Assembly (NCBI GenBank): GCA_900708905.1
Contig: CAADRB010000011.1
Location: forward strand, 3,327,168-3,391,167
Source: Hymenolepis diminuta
Taxonomy: Eukaryota > Platyhelminthes > Cestoda > Cyclophyllidea > Hymenolepididae
Direction: 5' to 3'
Length of the DNA: 64,000 bases
Part shown: piece by piece, positions 38,553-52,600 of the stretch
Layout: each line of letters begins with the position of its first letter
How positions within the stretch are numbered: the stretch's first letter is position 1
Notes under the pieces: generated by a model
What the model saw: only the letters and a program-made list of their open reading frames with translations
Told to the model about the DNA's origin: nothing
Databases searched by the model: none
Translations under genes and position numbers: made by a program

Positions 38553-39001
38553 TATAACTCAAATATGGTTGCATTGATCAAGACGTTTTGGAGACTTGAT
38601 CATGGTGGATGATGCATAAATTTTGGAGCAGGCAAAAGTGAAACAACCTTCTTTATGTCACTTTGGCTGCCATATTTGATTTACTTAGTGATAAAATAGA
38701 CAGGATTTCGAGACTGATTGTTGCTTGGGTAGGGTAGGCTCGGATACAAGTCGTATTGGAACGACTTTAGTCATGGAAGATTCTATAGGGTGCATGAGAC
38801 TCGTTACTTTTACACACTCTCTGACTACGATTTCGTATCATCATTGGCCGCCTCAACAGGATTTGCAGTAGGAAGTGCCTTAGCAGAGACAGGTACAACG
38901 TCTACTACAGTAGTAGTAGATGTGTTTGGAACATCAGGAGACATTGTAACCTAAATTTTTGCAGAAAGAATCTTTATTCCTGTGAATAAGCTCTCAAACA
39001 T
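38553..39001. repeat. 449-bp core repeat, copy 2
   Basis: Identical to 19046-19494. The left flank (about 38500-38552) and right flank (39002-39220) are related to those of copy 1 but carry many substitutions. This copy lacks the left direct repeat and GC-rich patch seen in copy 1, so it is shorter. Confidence 0.8.
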
Positions 39002-39219
39002 AGTAAAGAATCGAATAATCCACTGTTCATTGAGAAATTGAAGACATTCTTTACTTTTGGTATTATATAATCGCCAAATACGGTGTTCGACACTGTTAAA
39101 GCTTAATAATCCTCCCAAGTAGTCACGATTCCCCGAACCGATTAACGACATGGGATTGAGCAAACTTCCTCTATTTCCTCCAAATAATTAGCGATAAATT
39201 GTTAATTATTTCATAAAAA

Positions 39220-40430
39220 ATCAGTGGAACATATCTTCATATATGAATTTGGAAGCAATAAAACATGACTAATTGGACTTTGACCATTGCATATAAAGAA
39301 AGGAAGATCTTAAATCCAAATTTCAAAATAATTATGATTTTTATATGCTCTGACTTAGTTTCTTACTTCTATTTTCCATGTCCTAAATCATTCCATTTCT
39401 CTTCAATTTAAAATTGCATTTTCTCGAAATGGGCATTAATATTAGTTGTAATATTATTGGCGATGAAAACCACTAATCTTAAGTTTGTTTGAATTTGGGC
39501 TCATTTTCACCTAAAACGTTTTCATCATACTATCAAAAAACAGGTTATTGAAATAGCTCATTAATTGTGATCGCTAAACTCTTGTTTGATTTTTGCTCTT
39601 TCTATGCACTTCATTTTCCGTCAAAAAAGAGAATTAAATTCGTTTCATCAACCAGTTTTAACATATTTTACTTAAAGTAATACTTTGCTTGAATGTAGAC
39701 AGTTCAGTTGCTTGAGCTACCTATTTTAACTATGTGCTTCCAACCACTGAGTAACTGAGAAACTAAAAATTAGTCCGTTATAACAGTCCATGTTAACCAA
39801 TTCGAGAAAAATTCGCAATGGCGTGGGACCATGGAAACATTGGTCTACACTGGACCCAGATATACTCTACGGTTGCCCCAGTCTCGCCGCGAAAGACATA
39901 GTCGTTATGGCAAGATGGTTATTTCCTCTAAACTATTTCTACTAGATTGTTTCGATTTCTTTTACTGTCCACCTTGTCTGAGAGATACGATAATAATAAC
40001 TCCTTATTAAGACCACTCTCTATACACGATAGGCATATCAATCAAATGCACGAGTACTTAAATGTCATCCTTTAAAGACTGGCTTAATACGAAACGTACT
40101 CGATGGTATCTATAATCCACTTCAAGACCCTTATTCCTCTCACTCCACAACAATACCTGGACCTAAATGGACTCAGAAAACAATAGGCGCTTCATAAAAA
40201 TAATTTTTTTTGCTACGAAGATAAAATTTGTTGTCATTAACAAACATGATTATTCCTTTTCACTTTAACTTTGCACTTTAATATCATCTAATTAGCCATA
40301 CTTTTGTCGTTTAGACATTAAAGAGGGCACCATTCTAGGTGATTCCTTCAAGCATCTCTTCATTTTCATAGAACGTAAGTTCTTTATCTCAAGTACTGTT
40401 GATATTTGCCCATAAAGATCAAATCTCCTT
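39220..40430. other. Intergenic, nothing recognised
   Basis: AT-rich; a short GC-richer stretch at 39820-39915 has no supported frame. Confidence 0.4.
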
Positions 40431-41100
40431 TCCTTTTCGCTTTTCACCACTCAGGGAGACAAACTTCTCCAACGTGTCTCATTTCCATCTGGGAGATTGT
40501 CAGATAGAACTGATGAAGCATACGAAGATTTAGAACTCTTCTGTTTTAGTGGAATCACCATTATTAACCTTCTTCTAGCTTTCAGCCCATTCGCAACACA
40601 TTTTCTCTAAGCGAATTTCGCTCCAATATATAAATTACCTTGTTGCTTTTCCGTGTTAAGGTTTTTTCCCTAATGCTTTTCGCATTCACATAGAATCGGT
40701 GAGGCTTACTTAAATTTGGAACTCATTTCCTTAGCACATTTTTCACCTTCTTCGGTTTTTTTTGAACGTAATGTTGCAGAACATTTCGAACCATGTTCTC
40801 TTTCTCATTCTTCGGTTTGACATTCACCAGAGTCTAAATCGCCAATTTTAATTACTTCACTTTCTTTTACCATTAACTATTTTTAGACCATCCAACCCAC
40901 CCTTTTGACCTGCTTTGTCGTTCTGTTTCCAAACTTGATGAACCGGTTGCAATTCTTGTAACTTGTGTGAGCTCCGATTCTGAGCTCTTAATAGGCACCC
41001 TATCAACATTTTCCATCTTAAAATCTGATTTAAGAGATCTCTGAATTATAGGTTGAGCAGATGAATTTAAAATTTTTCAATCACCTTAGTTTGTTCTCTC
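40430..41100 (-). pseudogene. Decayed coding sequence, unknown protein
   Basis: On the minus strand the stretch beginning near 41050 reads DFKMENVDRVPIKSSESELT, then QVTRIATGSSSLETERQSRS. Further Lys/Glu-rich pieces follow in shifting frames with stops between them (for example KIGDLDSGECQTEE). Peptide-like composition without a continuous frame or splice sites suggests a dead copy of a charged, disordered protein. No family recognised. Confidence 0.4.
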
Positions 41101-43629
41101 TTACCTGTAACGTTGTTCTCCCAGAATTCTCCTAGTTATCGTTATCTTCCCTTAAACTTTCTCGAGATATTGGGAATGGAGTATAATGTTCGAACATGGG
41201 ATGCATACTTTTACTCCTCTCTGTTAGGGTACCTCTAGGGATTTATAGAACTGACGGAGATGGAAAAATTTGAATTTTTATCATAGTCAATAGATTTTAC
41301 ATCTTCTTGGATATCTGTAGTGATTTCACCATATCAGCACTGAACTGACATTATAAGCCACTTACTTTATATTTAAGGTTCCATCCACAAGGACCAACAG
41401 TTGTTCAAGCAACTATACGATCACCTTTAGGGTGGCCAAAACGTATTATCCGTCCAGATTCTAACATGCACAATTCATTGATTCGTTTTTAATTCACAAA
41501 TATACAGCAGGGACTTTTATTGCATATTACAATTGCATTTTTGGATAGTCTTTCAATGTAAGCGCATTTCTATTTGATCCAAGAATTTGAATAAATTTTG
41601 AGTCCGTACCCAAATCCTTCTAAATTTGGATGACAAATTTTGATAATACTTCTGTTTTTATCCAGTTCAATGATTCCTGGATGATATTTTACGGCATTTT
41701 TAAAAATACATCTACAGTAATCTCCAATTAACTCCAAAATTATTGTTTAAGATTGTTGGACTCGCTTCGCCACGTCTATCTGATTGTGAAGTAATTGTAC
41801 TGATCTGTCACGTAATATAATTTCAATCGAATTTCCATGAAACTACTGTTCAGTTTTGATTTTTAAATATTGGTAACATTTCACTGCTTTATAATATTCG
41901 ATGATGAGATTCAGTTTACACTCTCTTTTTTACACATGTCTTTTCTTGTATTATCATTACCCAAGTTTCAAAGTTACAAGTTATAATAATTGGATAGCAT
42001 CTGAATATAGGAAAACAGGATTGTTCATTGAAAGGTTAAAAGAGAAAGGCATCGCATAGAAACAGATAATGGAGCTAGTGTATCGATAACCCGCATTCTC
42101 AAGGGATGTATGATTTTTAAAATAATCTTCCAATGCTCCAAAATTTAATTGCCATGATTTGAAGCCCTTGTTTCTAGGGAAGTTCATATCAACGATATTC
42201 GAAGTTTTTTAATCATTCAATTAAATCAAATGATTTGTCGTGCCACTCCGATTATTTTATAGCCTATTTATCATTTTGAGCAAGTCGATAACACAAGCAA
42301 AGGGGTTTTAAACACCGAAGCTCACCAATGTTAGGTCAAGGTGAACTCATATAAATTCGGTGTGAAAATGGTGTGGAGGATCAATTATGCCTCTTCTTAG
42401 GAAGGAGATGCGTGACAGTAATCAAGACACAAATTTTCCACTCCAACTACTCTCTAATTTAGTAGACCATTAGCACAAAATGCAAATAGGCTGCCAATCG
42501 AGAGGGATGACAAAATTCCCAATCCGAAGGTGCTAAACTAACAGTCCCACTGTATCCAAAATAATAAAATGGGAAATTAACTGACTGCATACAGTTGGTA
42601 CATTGAAGAGACTGTCTTCTGAGAGGTTTCGTTAGTAGAAATGGGTCTTATGGGACTTAGTTACATTAACTTATTCTACTCTACTTGTCCATTCATTCCA
42701 AGAATTGACACAAAGACTCACGCAGAAAGAAAGCAGGCTGCTTTTCTGAATACATTTTATTTCACCTGTTCCTCATAACCCAAGTTGTCCCTTCCACTTC
42801 TTTCCCAATTCCACTTCATTTTCCTCCTTACCGTCTCATTTCCATTTCTAAATACACACATGGTCTTACTTTGTCTTCATATCTGGGAAAGGCTTTTTTA
42901 TCCCATCAGCATTTAGGAGGATCATTGAATCTCTGGATGGGATATCAAGTCTAATTTAGCTGAGCTCTTAAACTAGCGTGACTGTCAGGATTAGAGCTAT
43001 TTTAATTGTTTTTGTCACAGACTTTCCTATAGGACAAGATGAGACAGTGGAATACAAATAAGCCTTTGCCATAGACAGGCGACTTTAATGTGATGAATGT
43101 GACGCGGATGATCCTTTATATCTTGAAGTAAAAAGTGGTTTTCTTTTAAAAATTTGCAGATTACCCCAATTTTTAACATTTATCATCATTTTACTTTCTT
43201 GATCCCACTTCTTTCTACTACTAAGACTACTACCCTAATCTTGTTGCATAACTTTTGTGTTCAGTTTAGTAAAAGCTATTTCCAGCAGTCAGAATTAGCA
43301 TTTTAAACCTGTCTAATAGGAAAGACATAGGTGTACAGTGGACCGATGTTGAGCTCGAGTCAAGGATATACTCACAGAAATCTCATGTAACTAGAGACAG
43401 AAGTTATAGTCTCACTCATGTATTTCTCAGCGTTGTGGGCACGTTTTTTCTTTTATCCCTAATGAGATTAAATCTAATTTGACTATTAGTTGCTGTTCAA
43501 GTAAATCAGATTTATTACCAAATGGGAGAAATGAAGTAGGAAAAAAGAGAACTAGGAGCCAATGACAAATACCAATTGTATCCTAAACTAAATTGAAAAA
43601 ATAAGTTCTTAGGAAGGGACACGCATTTT
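41101..43629. other. Intergenic, possible repeat copy near 42.7-42.9 kb
   Basis: The pyrimidine-rich stretch at about 42735-42920 resembles 63230-63480 in order (pyrimidine-rich block, then CACATG(G/A)TC, then CTGGGAA(A/G)). The rest is AT-rich. Confidence 0.35.
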
Positions 43630-46600
43630 AAAAACTACTGGAGAAAATCAACGAAGCAACTGCTATATCTGCAGAATCAGTAATTAGATCAAAATTCACT
43701 ACTGAAAAAGTGGGTACTTCATCTCCAGAGGTTGGAAAACCCCTAGATACGATCTATAAAGATGTAAAGACTAATTCCGCTGCAGTTAAATTTGAGAATA
43801 ACAGAACTCAAGAAAGCAAAATTTCAGAAACCGCCACTGATAACGTTACGATATTCCAAAAATCATTGAATCATAGTCAATTGCTGATGCGAACGCGATG
43901 AACCTGTTACCTTGAAGAACCAGCTTCTTCGAAGAAGATAGATAACTGTAGGTCTAGTCTCGAATAACTCGAACAGGGAAATGAGTATCTCTAGAGATGA
44001 AGCACAAGTAAATATAGCCGAAAAGACAGAGGAAAATCAGGATACGTTAATTATTTCTATATTGTCTCAAGCTAATGAGTGCCATTTGTCAGTAAATTTA
44101 AGACCTTCACAACAAAACGTATCTATATTAGGGCAATTTTGTCCTACTAGGATGTCGATATCTGACGGCCGAAATGATGTAAAAAGTAATCAACCATCTA
44201 ACCAAAATGAAAAAAGCAATGGGAGTGAAATTATTTCAAGATCGGACTGTGCAGATGCCAATAAAGCAAAAGACGAAGGACCTTTTAAATCTGAAAGCAG
44301 ATGAATCCAAACCTGCTTTACTGAAAATTATATAATTTTAGGATCAACGAACATGAATTCAAGCCCAAGGGAATGTGAATTTGCACCGGTATTGCTGATT
44401 GGAAAGAATTCAGAGAAATTCACAAGTATGGAAGGATCTGGAAAATCATAATTTGACGAATACCAATTGTGCAAGTAGACCTGAAAATGAAACGGTAGAA
44501 CACTGAGGAACAAAAAGACTGATAACTTGCCTTGAATCCATCCCGCCTTCAACAAAATTAGGAAAACTAGATCATCAGGGATAGGAATGTCTCAGATTCG
44601 GCTACCTCAACGTTCGGTGAAACATTGAATGCATACCGTTCAGATTCAGTAAGGGGAGAATGGATATGCTATCTTTAATGGTAGGGGATTTCCAAGAGAG
44701 CGATATAAATTAATTAAATTCAAATATTTCAACTGTTAATGGAGTCCAAAATCTTCAAATCAGACAATTATAAATCAGAAAGTCTGCAGCAAACTCGAAA
44801 TTTCTTCAGAAAATGTCATAAAATAAGAGAATGATCTTTTGAAATCTACTTCAAAATCAGATGAACCTGCTATTTTGATACCATCTCAATTCGATATTCC
44901 AGGTGAAGGAAATCAGCCTAATTTCTTTGTAAAAACAACCTGGCTCAACAAGAACTCACTTGTGGAGAACTGAGTATATCAATTTTAGTTATTGAGGATT
45001 CACTTTCTATCGACAGAGGTTTGAATCAGAGGTTTCAGAATTCAATCAAGATAAAAACGAGGATTTTCCAGAAGCTCCCTTTGAGGGAGTCGGCAATCAT
45101 GAAGTAGGCAGTGAAATTGAAATTCTGTCCGAAAACCTTAAATACGGAAAAAATGGGTCCGAAGTCAGATGAATCTGTTACTTTGATCCCATTGCAAGTT
45201 GTTGTCTTAAAAGAAGAAAATTAGTCTTATATTTGTGAGGATAATAGACTCATCAATAGAGACCCGTATACACTAACCCCACTAATTCACCCGGTATTGA
45301 CAGAAGTGACGTTGAATCCGATATTTCAAAGGAAAATCAAGATGAGGATGGGAAATTTCAGAAATTGGAGACAAGAGACAAGATCAAAGACAAAATTGAG
45401 GTTGAATCTATTTTGAAAAATTCATATCTCAGGAAACAGCGCTTTTAGAATTTACTCCTGAGGCAAGTGCAAAACCCAATCTTCAATTACCTTGACATAG
45501 TCACAGCCTGTTATTGAAGACTCATTAATTACATCTTCTGATAAAATAGTTCCCATTACTCCATCAGAACTCCAATGAAAGCGAAAATATGAATGATGCG
45601 GAATCCATAAAATCTTAAAAATCTGTTACCTTAGTATTGTCGTAGTCCGTTACTGAAATACCAGCTCCGTCACCCTCAAGTGAGACATATGACCAAGATA
45701 AGATCGTTATAATTGTGAGCAAATATAATAATGCTTCAAGGGAAGAAAATCAATTAAATGACGCTGATAGGAAGGAATTGAATCGATAAGAGAATTTTGA
45801 AGGCTCCGTATTATTGACTGTTGCAGAATCAGAGCACTATTTTGCAGCTTCAACTGCATTAAGATCTTCAACAATTTCAAGATGTGATTGTCAAAATGAC
45901 ACCGGAAGTAACACCCAATTGTAACAGAATGAATATGACGGTGATACTAAAGTCATTTCGGAATTAGACACTAATACAACTAAAAATGTAAACATTTCAA
46001 AATTCAGTACCGAAGCAGTTACAAGATTTGATGAATCGACTTCTGTGAGCCCAATAGAACCTAATGTAAGCTAAAAGATGCATGGATTAGAATTCACAAA
46101 ATCTGATGAATCAATTACCCTGGTGCTGTCGAAACGATTTACTGAAGAACCAGCCTTCCCGAATTCTGCATTTAAAACATATACTCGACAAGCACGAACA
46201 ATGATAATAAAATCTCAAGAAAGAAAATCACTTAAATTTAATTAATGAGGAAGAACAAAATCGACTGGAGAAGTTCGAAGTCTCTGTAATATTGACTGCA
46301 CCACAAGTTACTGAGTCTGAGCAATCTCCACTTTTAGGGTTTCAGAACTAGAGCACCTATTTACCCCTTCTAAATATTTTAATTTAGGCGACCAAGAGAA
46401 TAAAACCAGTTGAATTGAAATTGAAACCAGTCTGAGACCAGATATCACTGGGGTCAATAAAATAAAGGATGAAAACATTTTGAACTCAGCCGCTGAGGTG
46501 ATTTCAATATCTGGTGATTTGCTTTCTGGAATTCCATCAGAACCAGAATCACAGCTCAATTTTGACTCTTCATTCGTGCTCTTCTAGGATTTCAAGAAAT

Positions 46601-47100
46601 GATTGTCGAGATGGCACTAAAAGAAACATTCCATCGAAACAGAATAAAGATAGCAATGATGTTCTGGAAATGAAAATGCATCACTCAGAATCAATAAGAT
46701 TGGGATTAGGACTGAGAAAATCAAAAGAATCAGAATGGCTATGTTTAAGTTCAATCAGACATCCACTGAAGATATCTGCCACGAAGAATGTGTTTCGATC
46801 TGAAAACAATAATAAGGGGAAGGAAAATCTAACAGTAACAGTTAAATCATGATTGTGTACCTAAGAAGTGTGCTAAAAAAAGAAAATCCTCCAGGAGCCT
46901 CCTGTTTTACAGCTAGTGCTTCTAGTAGATCGAATTCAAATAAAAGATCAAGGAGACAACCCGAATCACCAAGAAATCGACTAAACAAAGGCAGTTACAG
47001 GTGCCAAAATGATGAAATATTTGGGTACTAGGAATCTTGTGATCACCCTCGATGCAAAAAGTCTCTGAAGTACCAGAAGGTTATCCAGCGTTCTACCTAT
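43630..47100 (+). pseudogene. Decayed gene for a repetitive Ser/Thr/Glu-rich protein
   Basis: Across 3.5 kb the plus strand repeatedly yields a motif of the type SDES(V/I)TL(V/I)LS....TEEPA. Legible units begin near 43840, 43896, 44854, 45163, 45615, 46015, 46098 and 46285. Examples are SDESITLVLSKRFTEEPAFP at 46101 and SVTLVLS, stop, SVTEIPAPS at 45621. The array cannot be read in one frame: stops and frame shifts fall inside units. The longest intact pieces are 107 codons (43981-44304) and 112 codons (46514-46852). I see no conserved splice sites that would remove the stops. Probably a dead gene with irregular internal repeats; the living parent is unknown. Confidence 0.55.
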
Positions 47101-47999
47101 AAGAGATAGTGCATTCATATTAGAGTAAGGGAAATAGCAGACCTGAAGTATAATTATCTAGATTGTATAAAGACAAAGGCAACGTAGTCGGAGGAAGAAG
47201 CTGAAGAATCCTCATAAGCACTTAAAGTCGTGTTTAATATTTCAAACCATGAATTTTATGCGACTGTTTTTATTTCTACGTAATCAGAATTTGTGAAATC
47301 ACACACTTCGTTTTAATGTTTACTCTGCGTACTTTAACTTTAACGTGTTATTATGAATAGGTGATGTTGGGTTTGTTTTGAACATGTTAAAATTTGCCAA
47401 GTCAGGAATTTTGGACTGCTGATTAATCTTGCAGATTAACATTGTTTAATAGCATCAAAAGAGCACATCTCTAACATGCTATCAATTCACTTGAAAATAC
47501 TTTTCTTGGATGAGCTTTCGGTAATCATGGTTAACTTGTATGAGGCAAATTGAGGTTATAGCATATTTTCAATTCAGGAAAACAATCAATACTAAGACCA
47601 TTAAATCATATCCTAAAAGGATTTTTAGGTTTAAACTAACGATTTTGAACAACTAAAATTTCGATTGGCTTCAGCAATTGGTTGTATTCCTTTCGGTTAA
47701 ATCTGGATCACAGAACGAAGGTTTATGTTTGGCCACACTGTTGTAATCTTAATAACAAAAGGGGTCATATATTCGGAATTTACCAAGTTTACAGGTTTGT
47801 TAATTGGCATAAGACACAATTCGCTGCTTCCAAATTTTTATTTCTAACAGCAAAGATATAGGGCAAGATCGTCAAGCATTCATAAGACAAACATAGGTTA
47901 TTCAGTCATCAGGTTTTTGGATAAAAAAGACACAAAGCACTTTTAAAGTTTGGAAGTCTTTTTACTGAACAATTTTGATAGAACCAAGACAGTCTCATC

Positions 48000-48440
48000 G
48001 AAAGCAAATTGAGGTTATCCTAGGATAGATGAAACCTTCCAGCCTTTCATTTTCAGTAGTTCTTAACCTCCGTAACGACAAGCTCACTCTTTCATCTGAG
48101 ATATGGGCAAAGTTATTTCTAAAAACATCCTCATATTTTCCAAGCCAGTTAGTATAAGTTTGATCTGTTTCAGATCCATGACGAAACTTATGACTTGTTG
48201 AACCAAAGATCCTGCAGATCGTTTGGCAGGGAAAATATTCGATTTTTCGATTTCCACATACATGACTTTGGAAAACACTTTAAGCGGATTCATAAGAGTT
48301 TCTTGCTATTTCTACAGCATTATTCCATGTTTCTATTGCCCCTTCAGAATAAGTTCGAATTCATCAAAATTCATAGTCATTTTCTTCATAAATATTCAAA
48401 TTCTCAGTTCTTTTTAACTTTACGCCTACACATCCAATCT
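48000..48440 (-). pseudogene. Decayed helical coding fragment, unknown
   Basis: The minus strand reads MNFDEFELILKGQ, then in another frame GAIETWNNAVEIARNSYESA, then the open stretch 48293-48084 with LKVFSKVMYVEIEKSN and ILTGLENMRMFLEITLPISQ. The pieces join into one plausible helical protein only with frameshifts. It recalls a helix-bundle domain (for example BAR-like) but I cannot name the family. It lies 1.3 kb past the COPG stop on the same strand. Confidence 0.35.
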
Positions 48441-49412
48441 TTACGATGTTCTCATGGTTTCATTATTGGCACGTATATACATATTTTTGACGTCATATTT
48501 GAATTTGTGTTTTTATATCTGGAAACGGGATATTAGACTTGAAAAACGCAAAAACATTGTATTAGGTTTCATGATTTTAGCATATCATAATAAACTCTAA
48601 CAGCCCGATTCAATTGAGAAATTATTTTAATATCATCTTTTTAGACAGTGTGATTAGCCATTCCAGTCCCTAATATGTGCACTAGCTGATGCTGGACTAA
48701 AATGCACCTACTACAAGCAAAAGAGGTTCACTTGTTGGAGCTAAAGACTAACAGCTTTTAATTACAGCCAATACAATGGCTATCACAAACAACAGGCAAC
48801 CACAGTCTTCAAATTGGAAAGCCAAGAGTCGAGAGTAAACCAAATTATATTGCAAAACGCCAATGGAAACTCGAGAGGGAAACTGGAAAACGGAGACTAA
48901 TACGAGGACAGAGGGAAAGCTTGAGAGTCGAGTGTCTGCTCCACAAATCTTGCAACCGCCGTACCGTAAAATTTTACAGGCGAAAAATAAGTTTTCGCGA
49001 GAGATGAGTACAAATCATTAATATTCCTCAATTGAAATTTTGAAAATAGTTCAAGTGAACGCAAAAACGTAAACATGATTTTCGTATCAAAGTCAATTAA
49101 ATTAATATTATTCAGAGCTTTCTGGGGAATCTTTCACAGTTTTGCGCTTTACAAAACTGTCATCTAGCGCTGTTTTCTGTAATACAGACGCCCGAGCCAC
49201 TACAGAGCATCCGTTAAAATTCATAAAATTCAATAACAACAGTATTAAGTCTAAAATTTCTACTTATTTATAAGGAAAAGTTGTATTTGTTTTCAATAGA
49301 GGATCATTCAACAAAAGAACATACACACAAAAAGGAAAGAGGAAATTTTACGGATAGAAAAAGAACAGAGATACGGGGTAAGAAATAAACTCGAGGAGAG
49401 TTGAACACTTCT
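48441..49412. other. Intergenic, including the probable COPG 3' end
   Basis: AT-rich. No exact AATAAA was found just past the COPG stop on the minus strand. Confidence 0.4.
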
Positions 49413-49657
49413 TCATCCAAGAGCATCAGCAATAGCCTGATTAATTTCAGGTGCCTCAGAGCGGACTGTTATTTGGAAGTTGATACCAACAGGTGACGGG
49501 GGTACAGATTTGGCTAGTTTGCATCGAGCTAAAACGGTGACTCCACCACGGAAAAAGCCAGCAAGCAGAAGGGTATGAGCAACTTTCTCTGAGCTTGTTT
49601 GATCGCTTCGCTCACAAGGTTGCATTCCTAGGTGGGCAACTAATTCTCGTACCATCT
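49413..49657 (-). CDS. COPG: COPG exon 14 (terminal)
   Basis: [32 protein letters not shown] and a final helix, ending at TGA 49413-49415. Confidence 0.93.
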
Positions 49658-52600
49658 CTGTAAGAAACGCAATGTATTAGGCACTTATATGGTAATAAGT
49701 AGTTTGGACACAATTTACCGTCTAGAGTTGAGAACTTAGTCAGAAAATAGGTCTCTTTAGCTTCCCCTTCTTCACCAAATTCTTCCCAAGCAGCAGCGAA
49801 GTTGCTTTTAATGATGCGTTGCATGTGAACAGCAACAGGAAGGGTTAATTCCTCGAGCTGAAGGATGATCAAAAAGCACATCAGCATAGACAAATTAGAG
49901 GTTTTAACCATGGAAAATGAAGCTTTTACTCACAGCATATTCATCGCTGATTCCAGGATCATTGGAGCCAGCAGAATCAGCTTCCTTGACAACGAAACGA
50001 AGGGTGTTTGCGAAGGAGGTGGTGAGGTAGGAGACATCGTCAGGCAGCTTGACAATAATGTAAGTCGAAGCGGGATTGTTGAAAGGCAGGGATTTGACGG
50101 GGATGGTTTCCAGGACCTCAAATTCGTCATCGGCTACTTCGACATCTACGTAAACATTCTCGAGTAACTGGTCCTCCATTGTATTGGTAACATCGTACTG
50201 AAAGGGGCAGAAAACCATTTGATTAAAAACTCATCGAAACCCAAGGCAAATCATCTCGAACATAATATAGAAGCGACAAAGTTATTTTACTATGACAAGC
50301 TCGGTATAATGTTGCAATAAAATATTATAGAACATCACCTCTCTGCAGAGATGATAGATGAAACTTTCCCACTCTTCCGCAACGGATTGTACTACTCACA
50401 ACTTTTAAGTAGTACCACCTATGAATTTATAATTTTGCTAACTCATAAAGCGATGAAAACTTACTTGAAGGACAATATGCTCTCGGAAAGTGTGGACAAC
50501 GCACGTGACCACGTACTCAGTGCCAGCATCAGTGAGTTCGTAGTCGTTAGAAGATTTGAAAAGTGGGAAAAGAGGTTTGATGGCTGGTATGGCCTCCAAT
50601 TGTCCGGCAAAGTGATCCTGTCGACGAGTGCCTATTCCTCCGGATGCAGCTGCTGCAGCTTCGGTGTCTGTGTTGTCACCTAAAAGGAGGAAAGTTACCA
50701 TTGGATTAGGGTTTTGGAATAATCATTAAGGGTGAAGTATCACTCATCATATTTACGACGGTCTTTCGAAGAAACAAGGCCTTTCCTAATATGATTTTTT
50801 GACTACCTGAGAGGAATACACAAAAACAAATTTGATTTGTAACTTTAAGCATTTGCCTGCAATTTCGCACACCCCTCATTACTTCATTGCAGTCCTGTGT
50901 AGCAAAACTTGACAATCTTTGTATCGACTTGAGCGTGTACTCCAGTTCAATATTAAGCTGATAACTTGGTACGTTCTTCAACGGTTAAGAATCCAGATAT
51001 CTTTATTTTCTAATCACTTTGTACACAGAAATTATATGCCCTAATGCTCTGTTCTCAAAGATGATTTAGGAGGATCACTCACGAGTTGATCGAGACTGAA
51101 CGAATAATAAAAGCACCATTCTTTTATCACTCACGAAATTTTGACTGCCAACCAAAATTTCCTCCTAAAATATCATAATTCAGGAAACCTAAACTAAAAA
51201 ACGATACTGTTACATCCTAACGTTATAACACAGCAACTAAACGATTAGATCAAATGCACCTAGGTGACTGTAACTAAAAAACAATTAAATAGAATACCGC
51301 TATTACGGTGGCTGTCTGGCGGCATAAAATTAGAGATAAGGAATCAAAGGTAAAATGGGCAATAAAACGAACCCCTTCCAGTGGCCGCATTTTCAGAGGC
51401 AGCGGAAGTGGCTGGTTCAAAGAATCCAGAAGTGGAGCTGTCGGCCATCGCAGAGACTCCAGAGAGACCATCGGCAGGTGGCTCCTCCACAGGCATTGTC
51501 GAAAGGTCAAAAGGCCGAGCCTGTTCAGCTGAAGAAGCCTGAGTATAACTGACAAGGGCACGTTCCAGTGCTTGCATGTTGAGGCGAATTTCATCGTTGA
51601 GAATGTACTCCTTCATGAGAGCTTGATCACCGATAGAGAGAACATAGTGGTAGAAAGCAGCACGATCTCGAACTTCGTCATCATCGTCTAACATGACTCT
51701 GCAAAATGTTGATGAAAGTAAATGTTTAGTTCTATAACACATTTGGCCAAAATAGTTTTCACGCTGAAACTGAATCTTATTTTGATGTATTGGAAACTAA
51801 AAGTAAGAACATCCCCAAGAGAATACATCTTGACCAGATTACATTTTAGAGTAATGTCAATCAAGCCAGATAGTGAGATCCTGAGAAACCGCATTTATTA
51901 CACCCGAAATGCCAACTAATGAACACTTTGGTATCCTTCTCCCCTAGCTTTACCTGCTGTAATACCTCATTCCAACATTTGCATCCCCTTTCGATGTTTT
52001 TACCTAGCTGAAATTTCCTACCGATTCCATAGAGAGAAACGTTAAGGACAATTGACTTGAGTAGAGGGATAGCATCCTGAGCTCGCTGTCGTTCTACTGC
52101 CTCTCCTGCTAACCAGAATGAACTACTACGGTTATCAATCCATATCAATGTGCATCGATCCTATGACCTTCAAATTTTTACAATCTGATTATAACCGCAA
52201 CCTAGACATGAATTAGTAACATTAATACGAATTCACTTGAGCCAATGAATGTTATTCCACCATCTGTAAACGCCATTACCATATTTGTTAGCAATAATCT
52301 TAAATGTCATAAATCGGATTGGTTTAATTTAAGTCAATTATCTAGTAAATGTCTGGAGGGAATAGGGTCGTTTTCATGGAGTTCTGTGTTTGATTTCAGT
52401 TATCTCGCTTCTGATAAAGTATGAATTACTGTAGTATAGAATTTTAATTGTTTTTCATAAATCTAGCTTTATTCAGAGTTAGATATCGTTTTAAAACACA
52501 TTTAAGTGATCGTAAATAATCATCAGACTTGATAAAGAACCCAACTCTAATTGCATAGATCTAGCCACCCGTTAAGTTAATAAGTCAAAATCTGTATCAT

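Noticed and set aside
49865..50683. Plus-strand frames of 100-110 codons
   Set aside because: Antisense shadows of COPG exons 11-13.
51861..52148. 95-codon minus frame between COPG exons 9 and 10
   Set aside because: The conserved [19 protein letters not shown] junction leaves no room for an extra exon.
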